A DNA stretch of 64,000 nt from NCBI GenBank assembly GCA_047967505.1, contig CM106538.1. One strand, written 5' to 3'. The position numbers were made by a program, and so were the translations under genes. Below, piece by piece: positions 52,701 through 58,074 of this stretch; within the stretch, counting starts at the first letter, position 1; every line of letters begins with the position of its first letter. The stretch comes from Dipteris shenzhenensis. Taxonomy: Eukaryota > Polypodiophyta > Polypodiopsida > Gleicheniales. Below the pieces are notes generated by a model that was not told where the DNA came from, searched no databases, and saw only the letters and a list, made by a program, of their open reading frames with translations.

Positions 52701-55672
52701 AAAGATGATGTCCTTATGCCTCTTATGGAGCTCTTCTGTATTTGTCCCCTATCTCTGTTGTGGCATTTTCATTGATCCCTTTGCTGTGAGCAGATATCAC
52801 CGCCGTTGCTCTGAGTGCCATTTCGAAGCCACAATTTGATGCTGAAAGCGCTGACACATTTTATTTGGGATTATTCGAAAGGTTAAGCTATTGCGGACAG
52901 ATATGCAGATTATGGTTCTGTGATATGTAGAGCTTTGAATATACTTTCGTCTCGGTTAGTTCATAGATAAGCTACTTCTGATTTGAAAGGCATCAGCGTC
53001 TGGTTATCCCAAATATAGTGTACAAAGTCACCGAATATAGTGTACAAAGTCACCGTGCTATCTCGTTCCATTTTTAAATGTACCCCTCTGAAGTTCAAAT
53101 TTATAATCTATTTGTATTATTTTTTCATTTTGCTTGCGTGATCTAGTTCATGACCCAGGTAAATAGTGTTCTTAAATTGACCAAGTATCTCAGGATTGCT
53201 GTTGCCTGATCCATTTTCTGCTGGTGCATCTACAGGTGAGTCCACATGAATTCCTTCAGGCAGTTATGGTTGCAAGCAAGAAACGTTTTCGCATTGGAGT
53301 GCAGTCCGATCCAGTTGAGTTCATGTCCTGGTTGCTTAATACCCTTCATATCGATCTTGGTGGAACAAAGAAATCAAAAAGCAGCATTATTTACAAGTGT
53401 TTCCAGGTTAGTTGTAAATTATTCATCTTGCCTCTAGTTGTGATTGTACAGGGCATTAATTAGATTGCAAAACATTGTGTCTCATTAATGCTCCTTTATC
53501 CTTGAAAATTGAGGATCAACATAGATGTTTCAGTAACTGTTGGTTATTAGATGAAGAAAAGGAATAGATTCACATAGACACAACTGCAGTATCCCAGGTG
53601 GATACTTATTGACATCTGCTACTGCTTGGAAAGTGGAAGCTCTCCTTCTCCATTACTGGTGCTTTGGTTCGACACTAGTGATAAGTCTACCTAGCTACCA
53701 GCTTTTTATGTTATTGATCTAATGTGCTGACTCATCCTGTTTCCATCTGCTGCATTGTAAACATGTAAGCTTGAAGATGCTCAAGTATGTGTGGGTGTGT
53801 GGATTTGTATGTGTGAGAGCATATTTTTATACAATGGTCTACACCCACTGTTGGGCGTTGATGACGTCAGTGGGGATGTCATATTAGCTAGTCCTTGCTA
53901 TGCATGATGGAGTTTATGGTTTTCAACCTTGTGAGTGACTATCATGAGATTGAAACTGCACTATGTTGTGTTTTTACTATTTAGAGGATGAGTTTGGGAA
54001 TGTTCCCGGATTCATCTAGGTATATGCTTCTGCCGTATTAGCGGACATGCAAATTTCACCTTGTGAAGTTTTCGTCTAAGTTGCCGCCTGCTGGTATTGT
54101 GATAATTCTTTATATCTTAAATGGTGCGTTGCCCTATCAGCTAGATTTAGATTTAGATGCTTGTTGGGGAGAGACTAAAATGAAAACGTTTAGACTTCAC
54201 AAGTAGTTGTAGCTTGAATGAAGAGATTTTGGACTACCTTTTGATTAGCCTTCTCCTTTAGTGCTAGCCTTCGTCATGGCTGAGTCTGCCCTTCAGCTCT
54301 GGAGTGCCGACAGAAACTCAATACGAAGACTCAGTATAAATGGATGCTCAAGTATGTGTGGGTGTGTGGATTTGTATGTGTGAGAGCATATTTTTATACT
54401 ATGGTCTACACCCACTGATGACGTCAGTGGGGATGTCATAGTAGCTAGTCCTTGCTATGCATGATGGAGTTTATGGTTTTCAACCTTGTGAGTGACTATC
54501 ATGAGATTGAAACTGCACTATGTTGTGTTTTTAGAGGATGAGTTTGGGAATGTTCATGGATTTATCTAGGTATATGTAAGCTTGAAGAGGGATCAACTTG
54601 TGAGGAGATGCTCTCTCTCGTGTTCTTTTGTCTTTGATTATCACAAACGTTGAATTCTTTTGCAGGGTGAGTTAGAGGTCATGAAAGAATTCCAAAGAAA
54701 GAATTTTATTGAGAAAAGAGAAGATTCTGATAAAGTTCCTGGAGAAGAAAAAATCATTGATGGTAATCTAGAAAGGGAAGTGAGCAGGATGCCTTTTTTG
54801 ATGCTTGGATTGGACCTGCCACCACCTCCTCTCTTCAAGGATGTTATGGAGAAAAACATTATCCCTCAGGTCTTCGTTAATTTCATTTCTACGCTTGTTA
54901 TAAAAAAAGATGAAAGTTGGACCATACCTATGTCTGTCCTATATGGGGCAGGTGTTGATAAGGTTTCTTTTGGCAGGTCCCATTGTTCAACATTCTAAAG
55001 AAGTTTGATGGGGAATCTGTCACTGAAGTTGTAAGGCCTCAGCTTGCTAGGATGCGGTACCGGGTTACAAGATTGCCTCAATATTTAATTTTGCACATGC
55101 GTAGATTTACCAAGAACAATTTTTTTATTGAGAAAAATCCGACTCTTGGTCAGTAATCAATTTTTATGGGTTTCAAAGTTGCATGTTGTCCTTGCTATTT
55201 AGTTTTTTTAATAAAAGAAAAGAATTCTTTACTTTAGCTGATATGGGACAATCTAATTGGTGGGCCAGTTAACTTTCCTGTAAAGAATCTGGAGTTGAAA
55301 GATTACCTCCCATTGCCAGTTCCAAAAGCTAATGAAAGATTGCGTTCAAAGTATGACCTGATTGCAAACATGGTTCATGATGGAAAACCTGGTGAAGGCT
55401 CCTACAGGGTATTTGTACAACGGAAATCTGAAGAGATATGGTGAGTTTATTGTGTCTCTTTGGGGAGGTTATGGTCAAAGGCATTAAAAGGATTTGGGGA
55501 ATCAATCTGGCTAATAGTGTTGTTTGTTAAAAAAAAGGCTAATTTGTTTGTTACTTTTCGCTTCAGGTATGAGATGCAGGATCTTCACGTTGCAGAGACA
55601 TTACCGCAAATGGTGGCACTGTCAGAGGCATACATGCAAATCTACGAGCAGCAACAAGGGGGCAGCCAGTGA
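15307..55672 (+). CDS. USP39: USP39/SAD1 spliceosomal protein (U4/U6.U5 tri-snRNP-associated protein 2), 5' part outside window
   Basis: Eight exons: 15307-15551, 38585-38669, 38763-38948, 53236-53406, 54666-54869, 54977-55148, 55269-55440, 55567-55672. Joined, they give 446 codons with no break and a TGA stop. The protein starts in the ZnF-UBP domain ([39 protein letters not shown]) and continues through the whole USP-like domain to [18 protein letters not shown]. In active USPs the Cys box reads GNTCY. Here it is [10 protein letters not shown], with Asp in place of Cys, and the His box GHY reads GSY ([11 protein letters not shown]), as is typical of USP39. It is therefore a non-catalytic tri-snRNP factor needed for pre-mRNA splicing in the nucleus. 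About 100 N-terminal residues, including the usual CPYLDT segment, must be encoded upstream. Introns of 23,033 and 14,287 bp are filled with retroelements. Confidence 0.95.
15552..16967 (+). other. Start of the 23-kb intron, no gene
   Basis: No coding signal recognised. A purine-rich GA tract at about 16632-16750 could belong to the unrecognised 3' LTR of Gypsy-A, but no LTR ends could be fixed. Confidence 0.5.
16968..18346 (-). pseudogene. Gypsy-A integrase with chromodomain
   Basis: Frames 18346-17873, 17676-17305 and 17420-16968. Visible are the zinc-binding HHCC region ([16 protein letters not shown]…CLPCQHNK), the core start [11 protein letters not shown], the Glu region [15 protein letters not shown], and [14 protein letters not shown]. 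The C-terminal [11 protein letters not shown] is followed by a chromodomain [16 protein letters not shown]. The chromodomain directs integration through modified histones in this group. The part with the second catalytic Asp falls in a broken stretch (17690-17870). Confidence 0.85.
18424..19489 (-). pseudogene. Gypsy-A reverse transcriptase and RNase H
   Basis: RT motifs: [33 protein letters not shown], then after a stop [33 protein letters not shown], and the catalytic [12 protein letters not shown]. RNase H follows with [16 protein letters not shown], where active copies have DAS, so the first catalytic Asp is Glu. Then come [18 protein letters not shown] and [12 protein letters not shown]. 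The frames overlap with a shift near 18900. Confidence 0.85.
19557..20110 (-). pseudogene. Gypsy-A aspartic protease region
   Basis: The active-site motif [10 protein letters not shown] is encoded near 20085-20056, followed after a break by [21 protein letters not shown] and the flap-like region ([13 protein letters not shown]). Catalytic Asp is retained; the frame is interrupted at about 20010. Confidence 0.7.
20539..22261 (-). pseudogene. Gypsy-A gag
   Basis: A likely start at 22261 reads [16 protein letters not shown], then a shift into [18 protein letters not shown] and a Gln-rich part ([14 protein letters not shown]). The Retrotrans_gag core at 21412-20786 reads [51 protein letters not shown]. 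The zinc knuckle near 20590-20545 begins [13 protein letters not shown] but lacks the final Cys (followed by EVY and a stop). Confidence 0.8.
22262..24110. other. Gypsy-A 5' region, unassigned
   Basis: No gene recognised. The sequence has a T run (22509-22528), a CCTAAC-rich stretch (about 22540-22720), and lies where the 5' LTR and PBS of Gypsy-A should be. ACTCTGATGTAA near 22346 resembles a decayed tRNA-iMet PBS, but this is weak. Confidence 0.35.
24111..24292 (-). repeat. Gypsy-B 3' LTR, start end only
   Basis: On the minus strand an LTR-like start TGTCACGGGGACATG at 24292 directly follows a purine tract. TGTCACG is a common start of plant Gypsy LTRs. A short inverted repeat TGTCACGG/CCGTGACA lies at 24239-24292. 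The far end of the LTR was not determined; 24111 is a guess. Confidence 0.5.
24293..24305 (-). other. Gypsy-B polypurine tract
   Basis: The minus strand reads AAGAGAGGGGTG immediately before TGTCACGGGG. Confidence 0.6.
24700..25803 (-). pseudogene. Gypsy-B integrase and C-terminal tail
   Basis: Frame 25803-24940 carries the whole integrase core: [13 protein letters not shown] (Asp 1), [12 protein letters not shown] (Asp 2), [13 protein letters not shown] (Glu), then [34 protein letters not shown] and [21 protein letters not shown] stop then separates [19 protein letters not shown], a chromodomain-like C-terminus lacking the usual KW..W pattern. All three catalytic acids appear to be kept. 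Confidence 0.85.
25994..27655 (-). pseudogene. Gypsy-B reverse transcriptase and RNase H
   Basis: The part from 27655 gives [39 protein letters not shown] and [20 protein letters not shown]. After a break near 27150-27076 the next frame gives [18 protein letters not shown], the catalytic [12 protein letters not shown], and [15 protein letters not shown]. RNase H follows: [34 protein letters not shown], and the terminal [15 protein letters not shown]. The first 80 codons of the longest open frame here (27897-27656) are antisense of the neighbouring LINE and do not belong to this protein. Confidence 0.88.
27656..28892 (+). mobile_element. LINE-A fragment: ORF2 C-terminal region
   Basis: Plus-strand frames 27656-28045 and 28121-28891 read as the 3' part of an L1-type LINE ORF2. 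They include [54 protein letters not shown], and a zf-RVT-like zinc motif [19 protein letters not shown] frameshift lies between them (about 28046-28120). The 5' end abuts the broken end of Gypsy-B. No poly(A) or microsatellite tail follows; the sequence after 28892 is ordinary AT-rich DNA. Confidence 0.75.
28893..29339. other. No recognised gene
   Basis: AT-rich stretch without recognisable coding or repeat structure. Confidence 0.5.
29340..30240. repeat. Pyrimidine-rich low-complexity tract (CCGCTCAGCC-type)
   Basis: Opens with a (CT)n microsatellite (29340-29360), followed by about 500 bp of diverged CTCGCTCCCGCTCAGCCCC units (29460-29900). A T run (29919-29939) then an A run (29942-29951) follow. 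Long Pro/Leu/Ala-rich open frames (29288-30256, 29418-29972) arise from this composition. Its position just upstream of LINE-B could make it LINE 5' UTR; that is inference. Confidence 0.6.
30300..31525 (+). pseudogene. LINE-B ORF1, with premature stops
   Basis: A low-complexity N-terminal part (CAACCT repeats, 30315-30345, then Ser/Thr/Pro-rich) leads into a coiled-coil-like stretch of Glu/Gln/Arg heptads (about 30770-30960). That stretch is interrupted by in-frame TGA, TAG and TAG codons. Next come [20 protein letters not shown] and an RRM-like [18 protein letters not shown]-like helix and SLIIRFHD, then a stop pair near 31302. The C-terminal domain follows ([30 protein letters not shown]). 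The same C-terminal pattern is seen in the ORF1 relic at 0.6 kb. Confidence 0.7.
31527..32800 (+). pseudogene. LINE-B ORF2 endonuclease domain
   Basis: Endonuclease signatures in order: [22 protein letters not shown] (catalytic Glu region), [33 protein letters not shown] (Asp/Asn), VVDYIMGSP and [10 protein letters not shown] (Asp-His). The domain makes the target nick for LINE insertion. A run of ten G (32241-32250) shifts the frame between GDFNAR and DYIMGS; otherwise it is open for about 420 codons. The frame ends with a TAG at about 32798, and LINE-like sequence continues ([15 protein letters not shown]) to about 32967. Confidence 0.8.
32976..33188 (+). repeat. Copia-B 5' LTR
   Basis: The start is uncertain (TGTAATGTGTTGGGG at 32976 or TGTTGGGG a few bases later). 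It ends CTCTCA two bases before the PBS. It contains a 28-nt perfect palindrome (33029-33056, centre CTTAAG) and a CT microsatellite (33137-33155). Confidence 0.65.
33191..33203 (+). other. Copia-B primer-binding site (tRNA-iMet)
   Basis: TGGTATCAGAGCC, complementary to the 3' end of initiator tRNA-Met, two bases after the LTR. Confidence 0.95.
33204..34837 (+). other. Copia-B untranslated leader, about 1.6 kb
   Basis: No convincing gene. It contains a GC-rich stretch with GCAGCAGGG/GCGCGCAGGC repeats (33295-33420), a TACGG-rich cluster (33470-33550), a GTACAGCAA-type tandem repeat (33624-33687) and several GGGCTTTTGCC motifs (33930-34320). Short open frames have no recognisable motif. Confidence 0.6.
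33624..33687 (+). repeat. GTACAGCA(A/G) tandem repeat
   Basis: Seven or so near-identical 9-10 base units (GTACAGCAA, GTACAGTAA, GTACAGCCT, GTACAGCAG) run head to tail. Another GGTACAGCAAGTAC occurs at about 33768. Confidence 0.85.
34838..36395 (+). CDS. Copia-B Gag, protease and integrase N-terminus
   Basis: Starts [18 protein letters not shown], an ATG consistent with Copia Gag N-termini. Gag core: [64 protein letters not shown] basic linker and an intact CCHC zinc knuckle [14 protein letters not shown] follow (residues about 232-245). The protease has the active-site [13 protein letters not shown] (about residue 320). The integrase zinc finger reads [14 protein letters not shown] and CDHCIFGK, and the core starts [11 protein letters not shown]. 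The frame is lost at a run of five G (36394-36398), where one more G would restore it. Confidence 0.9.
36396..38165 (+). CDS. Copia-B integrase core and reverse transcriptase
   Basis: Continues in the next frame as [20 protein letters not shown]. Integrase acids are kept ([28 protein letters not shown]). The [15 protein letters not shown] and [10 protein letters not shown] hinge is followed by [72 protein letters not shown] and the catalytic [12 protein letters not shown]. It stops after LSQKEYI. The last residues before the TAG at 38196 ([10 protein letters not shown]) come from the foreign sequence at the junction. Confidence 0.9.
38166..38302 (+). mobile_element. LINE 3' end with (CTTT)n tail
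   Basis: About 110 bases ending in (CTTT)n at 38276-38302. It carries the stem-loop AGACC-N4-GGTCT (38244-38257), then the palindrome GTCTTCCGAAGAC and TTTAATAAA. The same order (CATAGACC, loop, GGTCT, GAC, TAATA, microsatellite) is found at 0.4 kb and, slightly changed, at 47.9 kb. Confidence 0.7.
38303..38584 (+). other. End of the 23-kb intron
   Basis: Unique AT-rich sequence ending in the acceptor TTGTTGACAG before exon b. No gene seen. Confidence 0.75.
38585..38669 (+). CDS. USP39: USP39 exon b
   Basis: Acceptor GTTGACAG, donor ATG|GTATGC. Completes the split Arg codon and encodes [19 protein letters not shown] to DYLPGM, the linker between ZnF-UBP and the USP-like domain. Confidence 0.95.
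38763..38948 (+). CDS. USP39: USP39 exon c: start of USP-like domain
   Basis: Acceptor GGCTTCAG, donor CAG|GTAATG. Encodes [20 protein letters not shown] (Cys box without the Cys) to [20 protein letters not shown]. Intron b is only 93 bp. Confidence 0.95.
38949..39790 (+). other. Start of the 14.3-kb intron, no gene
   Basis: Nothing recognised apart from a purine-rich tract (39520-39600). Open frames around 39584-39928 have no known motif. Confidence 0.5.
39791..40613 (+). pseudogene. Copia gag relic
   Basis: Scattered frames give [14 protein letters not shown] (near 39895), [20 protein letters not shown] (near 40010), [16 protein letters not shown], and a zinc knuckle [14 protein letters not shown] (near 40455). 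These align with the Copia-A gag (GRDAQAHS, AWDILAHLYQVRNEAGVAFL, CNYCQKPRHDIPQC), so this is a second, inverted copy of the same family. It is full of stops. It ends next to the Gypsy gag ORF at 40615. Confidence 0.65.
40615..41868 (-). CDS. Ty3/Gypsy Gag-protease fragment (Gypsy-C)
   Basis: A single open frame of 417 codons with no internal stop. Gag core: [72 protein letters not shown] Lys/Pro/Gln-rich linker is followed by a zinc knuckle [15 protein letters not shown] (shortened spacing before the last Cys) and a protease-like domain ([30 protein letters not shown]). The protease active site would normally be D-P/S-G-A-T; here the Asp is Lys, so it is probably inactive. No RT or integrase follows, and the N-terminus is missing. 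Confidence 0.8.
   Translation of the reverse strand: MQFSDSLSLHLTTGASAWWSAQTTVGTAPRKWKGFKKVFYKHFMPKQFKDNVLITWDSLHMDRVDTVETYNQKFWDAFLQITPFKKVSKKTQVRKYRSGLTPKISAVVSTQQRKGIQDIMHAATVASLMNIQDPTTVPSLYAGTADKNKTTTPQAKKKEFPKAPKREFQPQKPRGNQVPKAFKGKPQFSSEQIAIFCKEGKCFRCGKEGHAQCPEKPSGPREQRKPPQQQKPMAGGILDILGRVTNPEERQLLLSWGKNRDQQALILFKPGATDNFISEDLDLRLGIKEEELGKALDDDQIFCGNPVPVTPLIGKLHLHVQSYVDQEDFCISPLKHHDVVLGMPWFHHKATKLTLPERVLEFVHKGKTQRVVARNIGETIPIVSNLSAGKAIMSAVSYLLQCLEPSSSSYGGSQVGQ
41869..42234. other. Unassigned, with a local tandem duplication
   Basis: A unit of about 50 bp (GGTTGGTAATATGCT…ACTTAACTAACACCAGACCTA) occurs twice in tandem at about 42068-42161, with an extra AACTAACAC in the first copy. Nothing else recognised. 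Confidence 0.5.
42235..42522 (+). pseudogene. Copia RNase H relic
   Basis: Two frames give [17 protein letters not shown] (catalytic Asp motif), then [37 protein letters not shown] and [12 protein letters not shown], the conserved RNase H end of Copia pol. The frame shift lies near 42320. It is followed directly by the A/T-rich tail of LINE-C. Confidence 0.75.
42573..43850 (-). pseudogene. LINE-C ORF2 C-terminal region
   Basis: Frame 43079-42573 gives [37 protein letters not shown] and a terminal [11 protein letters not shown]. The frame before it (43468-43169) gives [16 protein letters not shown] and then a damaged zf-RVT-like part. The frame 43847-43581 gives [17 protein letters not shown]. 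This order is typical of the RT-distal part of plant LINE ORF2. Confidence 0.6.
45400..47264 (-). pseudogene. LINE-C ORF1 (DUF4283-type), interrupted
   Basis: Frame 47264-46776 gives [77 protein letters not shown]. This resembles the RRM-like DUF4283 domain of plant LINE ORF1. It is followed on the far side of the foldback insertion by [27 protein letters not shown] and a decayed zinc knuckle ([14 protein letters not shown], one Cys replaced by Tyr). Confidence 0.6.
45961..46683. mobile_element. GAAACG-rich foldback element inserted in LINE-C ORF1
   Basis: The left end reads AGTTACGCTGAAACGCCGAA and continues with CGAAACGG repeats. The right end reads …CCGTTTCCCCGTTTCCCGTA followed by ACT, which is the inverted equivalent (AGTTACGGGAAACG). 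The middle (about 46200-46560) is AT-rich and unrelated to the ends. The LINE ORF1 resumes on both sides, so this is an insertion. No transposase and no clear target duplication were seen. A hAT-like or other non-autonomous DNA transposon is possible. Confidence 0.6.
47371..47823. other. Unassigned
   Basis: No recognised gene. It may be the 5' UTR of LINE-C or intron sequence. Confidence 0.4.
47824..48605 (-). mobile_element. LINE-D: 5'-truncated LINE 3' end with GAA and GA microsatellite tail
   Basis: Minus-strand frame 48605-48017 encodes a LINE ORF2 C-terminus ([37 protein letters not shown], then a zinc motif [19 protein letters not shown]). After the stop, the 3' UTR holds the stem-loop (AGGCC, loop, GGTCT; 47923-47939) and TAATATATTC, then (TTC)n (47871-47903) and (TC)n (47830-47868). 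The 5' end is cut where the LTR at 48605 begins. The first part of the long open frame (48649-48606) belongs to that LTR. Confidence 0.75.
48605..48844 (-). repeat. gagLTR-3 3' LTR
   Basis: About 95% like 49776-50012. It has a palindromic TATA (CTTATATAAG, 48688-48697) and inverted repeats ATGGGA-N4-TCCCAT and GTACTAG-N5-CTAGTAC. The junction with LINE-D blurs the outer end. Confidence 0.8.
49187..49720 (-). CDS. gagLTR-3 partial Gag
   Basis: Reads [60 protein letters not shown] and a zinc knuckle [18 protein letters not shown], then an acidic end ([10 protein letters not shown]) and a stop at 49187. This is the C-terminal half of a UBN2-type Gag. The N-terminal half is replaced by Leu/Ser codons from the GA repeat (49720-49770). 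No protease follows. Confidence 0.75.
49776..50012 (-). repeat. gagLTR-3 5' LTR
   Basis: Starts TGTGAGGAAAT (or two bases later) and ends CCAACA; partner of the left LTR. Confidence 0.8.
50013..50344. other. Unassigned
   Basis: No recognised gene or repeat. Confidence 0.4.
50345..51210 (+). pseudogene. Copia RT end and RNase H relic (Copia-C)
   Basis: Plus-strand frames give [39 protein letters not shown]-like, HTVATVLCL-like sequence, then [54 protein letters not shown] and [15 protein letters not shown]. This is the end of Copia pol. It matches the Copia-A RT ([29 protein letters not shown]) and is probably the same family. A short local duplication (ACAGATAGTGCTATT…CACTAG…GTGTCACA) occurs at 50756-50840. 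Heavily broken. Confidence 0.75.
51287..51755. mobile_element. Dimer repeat copy 2, partial
   Basis: Matches the monomer from ACTATGGTCTACACCCAC through the monomer end (CTAGATATAT, about 51475-51484) and into the next monomer (GCTTCTGCAGTATAAGCGG) as far as GAGTCTGCCCTTCACG. It is cut at both sides relative to copies 1 and 3, and no flanking duplication was found. It lies about 80 bp after the Copia-C RNase H relic. Confidence 0.65.
51756..53235 (+). other. End of the 14.3-kb intron
   Basis: No gene recognised. A 22-bp unit (AATATAGTGTACAAAGTCACCG) is duplicated in tandem at about 53010-53054. The intron ends with the acceptor GCATCTACAG. Confidence 0.6.
53236..53406 (+). CDS. USP39: USP39 exon d
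   Basis: Acceptor CATCTACAG, donor CAG|GTTAGT. Encodes [37 protein letters not shown] and SSIIYKCFQ, the middle of the USP-like fold. Confidence 0.95.
53778..54573. mobile_element. Dimer repeat copy 3 (truncated monomer plus full monomer)
   Basis: It consists of a 254-bp 3' part of the monomer (53778-54031) followed by a full 542-bp monomer (54032-54573), both ending CTAGGTAT(AT). It is flanked by a perfect 15-bp direct repeat ATGTAAGCTTGAAGA (53763-53777 and 54574-54588). Each unit has a TGACGTCA core (53862-53869 and 54419-54426). No protein is encoded. It lies in USP39 intron d in the same orientation as copies 1 and 2. Confidence 0.75.
54666..54869 (+). CDS. USP39: USP39 exon e
   Basis: Acceptor TCTTTTGCAG, donor CAG|GTCTTC, a weaker than usual donor. 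Encodes [35 protein letters not shown] and MEKNIIPQ. Confidence 0.93.
54977..55148 (+). CDS. USP39: USP39 exon f
   Basis: Acceptor CTTTTGGCAG, donor TTG|GTCAGT. Encodes [36 protein letters not shown] and EKNPT, the USP-like core strand and helix conserved in USP39. Confidence 0.95.
55269..55440 (+). CDS. USP39: USP39 exon g
   Basis: Acceptor GTGGGCCAG, donor ATATG|GTGAGT. Encodes [35 protein letters not shown] and [13 protein letters not shown]. The His box has Ser where active USPs have His (GSY). Confidence 0.95.
55567..55672 (+). CDS. USP39: USP39 last coding exon
   Basis: Acceptor CGCTTCAG. Encodes [20 protein letters not shown] to YEQQQGGSQ and the TGA stop at 55670-55672. Confidence 0.95.
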
Positions 55673-58048
55673 GGTTTGGTTGGACCCACTTTCTCAAGGA
55701 CATAAATCTTAAGTGTGTCCCATTGTTTTAGCTGTGTGGAAAGGGTATAGACCTCCAAAGTTTCTGAATGCAACACTTTCTCGTTGCAAAGAGTGATTCT
55801 GATGTCCAAGTGCCATATTTTTATAAATGGTAATTTCTAGAATTGATCCAGGTAGCACGCAAAGGAGCTTCTAAAAAGAAGAGAAAATCCTGGATCACAG
55901 CAGCCTGCTAAGTGGGCCGGAACCAGTGACCCCCTGTCGTCTGTGACTGAACAAGAGCCTCTCCTCTCCCCCCCATTTGCCGTTATTTGTTTTCTGTTTT
56001 CGTGTTTACTTTTGTGTTGGGGCTTGAATGCTGATGGGCACACACGTGCTCTATATGGATGTGGGCAGTTGTTCAGTGTTTGGGCATTGGTAATGAATCC
56101 TGCTTTTCAAATGAAACGAGAGGTCGCGGTTGAAGTACAGAGGCGGGGTAGTAACATTTTTTTCTCCACTATTGTATAATGTTTATGACGAGAAGAGCTG
56201 CTAATGATTCCAAGCACAATTGTCATAGCCTCCATACATAGCCTTCATGTGGTCTCAAAGAAAAAGCTTAATGGGTGCAATACAGCAGAAGTGCTTATGG
56301 ACAGCTTTCATCGTATGCTACATCATGATTCCAATAGATACCTGGTGGAGCCCTTAAAGAGAACAGTTGATTTTGTTTATTGTTCACCCTATGCCATTGA
56401 ACTTAAATGATTATGCATCTACGGAAGGAAACTATATCGAATATTTGGGCAGCTCAGCTGTGTATGTAGGAAGTTGCCTTGAAATAGGTATCTAATAACT
56501 TTGGCGAGGAAGCTATTGGGAAAATTTTGTTGCCTCTTGAGTCTCGTCTTCACTTGATTAGCACAAAATGAATTGAGATGTAAAACTTGGTTTTCATATT
56601 ATATTATACTTTCTTGAGGTACTTTATTGCTCTAATAAGGTGTTGCAATGAAGGTTTTGGCATCACTGAATTTCCCCCCATGAATTCATGCATAGGTAAT
56701 GGATTTTCAAGTTCAAGGATATACATCAAAAGGCTTGTGAGGCCTCTTGTTATTAGGGTAGAAGGTGATTGCATGAGTCTAATGGTGATTTGTCTTGAAT
56801 CTTTATAGATTGGAATTGACACATTAAGCTATTTTGCAAACTCTTCTGTACTTCTAGGTGTAATTATAGTAGTAATATCTTAAAGAAATCCCATTTATAC
56901 TCCAAAAGTTAGTGTTCATTACAAGGTGGTGATTTGTCTATCTTATCTTAGATATTTTAAAAATATATATGTTGGACATGCATGTGGACATGAAACATTT
57001 TGGAGCTTTAATCGTTAAAAGGGCTCAAAATAATCTACCTTAGTTAATTACTTGGAGAGAGGATTAAAAGTGGTTTTTGTCTGTTTAAGATGTTTAATGT
57101 TGCCCTTTTAGGCGTTGGATTTTCCTTTCTTGCCTTTTTGTGCTTATTTTAGGCATGAATATTTTGAAGTTTTTTTATTGAGTCTCACAGTATGGTGTCA
57201 TTGATGTCCTTCATCCTTGTTATGAGCACTGCTAGATCATCCATTGAGACCACTCTTGGCATTCCTTATTGCATATCAAGGCATTGTCTATGAGAATAAG
57301 TTTTTATGGTTATGTTCAACCCTTGACACATTGAAGGCCTACTAGTTGACCAGGAAAAAAAATCATGACGAAAATTATTGCTTTATGTTATGTATTTGGA
57401 AATCAAAAAAATGAAATTATTGATTAGGATCTATTGGTTGAATCTTGGTGTATTTTGTGAAAGTTGAGTTTGTCTTGTTGAATTGAAAAGGTGACCTTAT
57501 TGCTTTTTGGGGCCCGTAAGTTGGTTTCTAGTATAATATATATTCACCTTTATTTGGTGAAGGTGTACTGCAAGCCCTTCTCTTTGAAGTACATCCACTT
57601 CCTTGCATTATGTTATCCAAAGCATTGCAACTTATTGCATTGTATGTTTGCAAATTCATTCTCTGTTGAAATTCAATGTCAACACCTTAAATGGCATTCT
57701 TGGGAAAAAGAAATACCTTAAAGGATTGTACAATTCAAAAGAAGTAATTCTTGACGGGCAATGCATTTAAATTTACATAGTTTACATGAGCACGCACGCA
57801 CGCTCATGTGTGTGCTTGTGTGGGAATGAGTAGAATACCAATGTATATCTCAATCTTGTATAATTAACAAACCTTGACTAGTTTTTCTATTAAGATAGCT
57901 TCGGTGAAATTATATATTAGGTGCTCGTCATAGATTAAATATTGATATATATTGTAGGACCTTTCATCAAAGAGACAATTTGTTACCCAACTTATTTAAT
58001 GCTACAACTTAAAAGAACAAGTCCCATGAAATAATGATGGATCAAAAA
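55673..58048 (+). other. USP39 3' UTR and downstream region
   Basis: The 3' UTR must begin at 55673, but I could not fix a polyadenylation site. No further gene is recognised; open frames such as 55943-56179 and 56204-56410 lack known motifs. AT-rich throughout. Confidence 0.6.
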
Positions 58049-58074
58049 GATATATATATATATATATATATATA
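58049..58074. repeat. (TA)n microsatellite
   Basis: Thirteen uninterrupted TA-type dinucleotides. Confidence 0.95.

Noticed and set aside
57785-57808. CATGAGC…GCTCATG inverted repeat around CACG repeats
   Set aside because: Short, single occurrence next to a CACG/TGTG simple repeat; plausible by chance.
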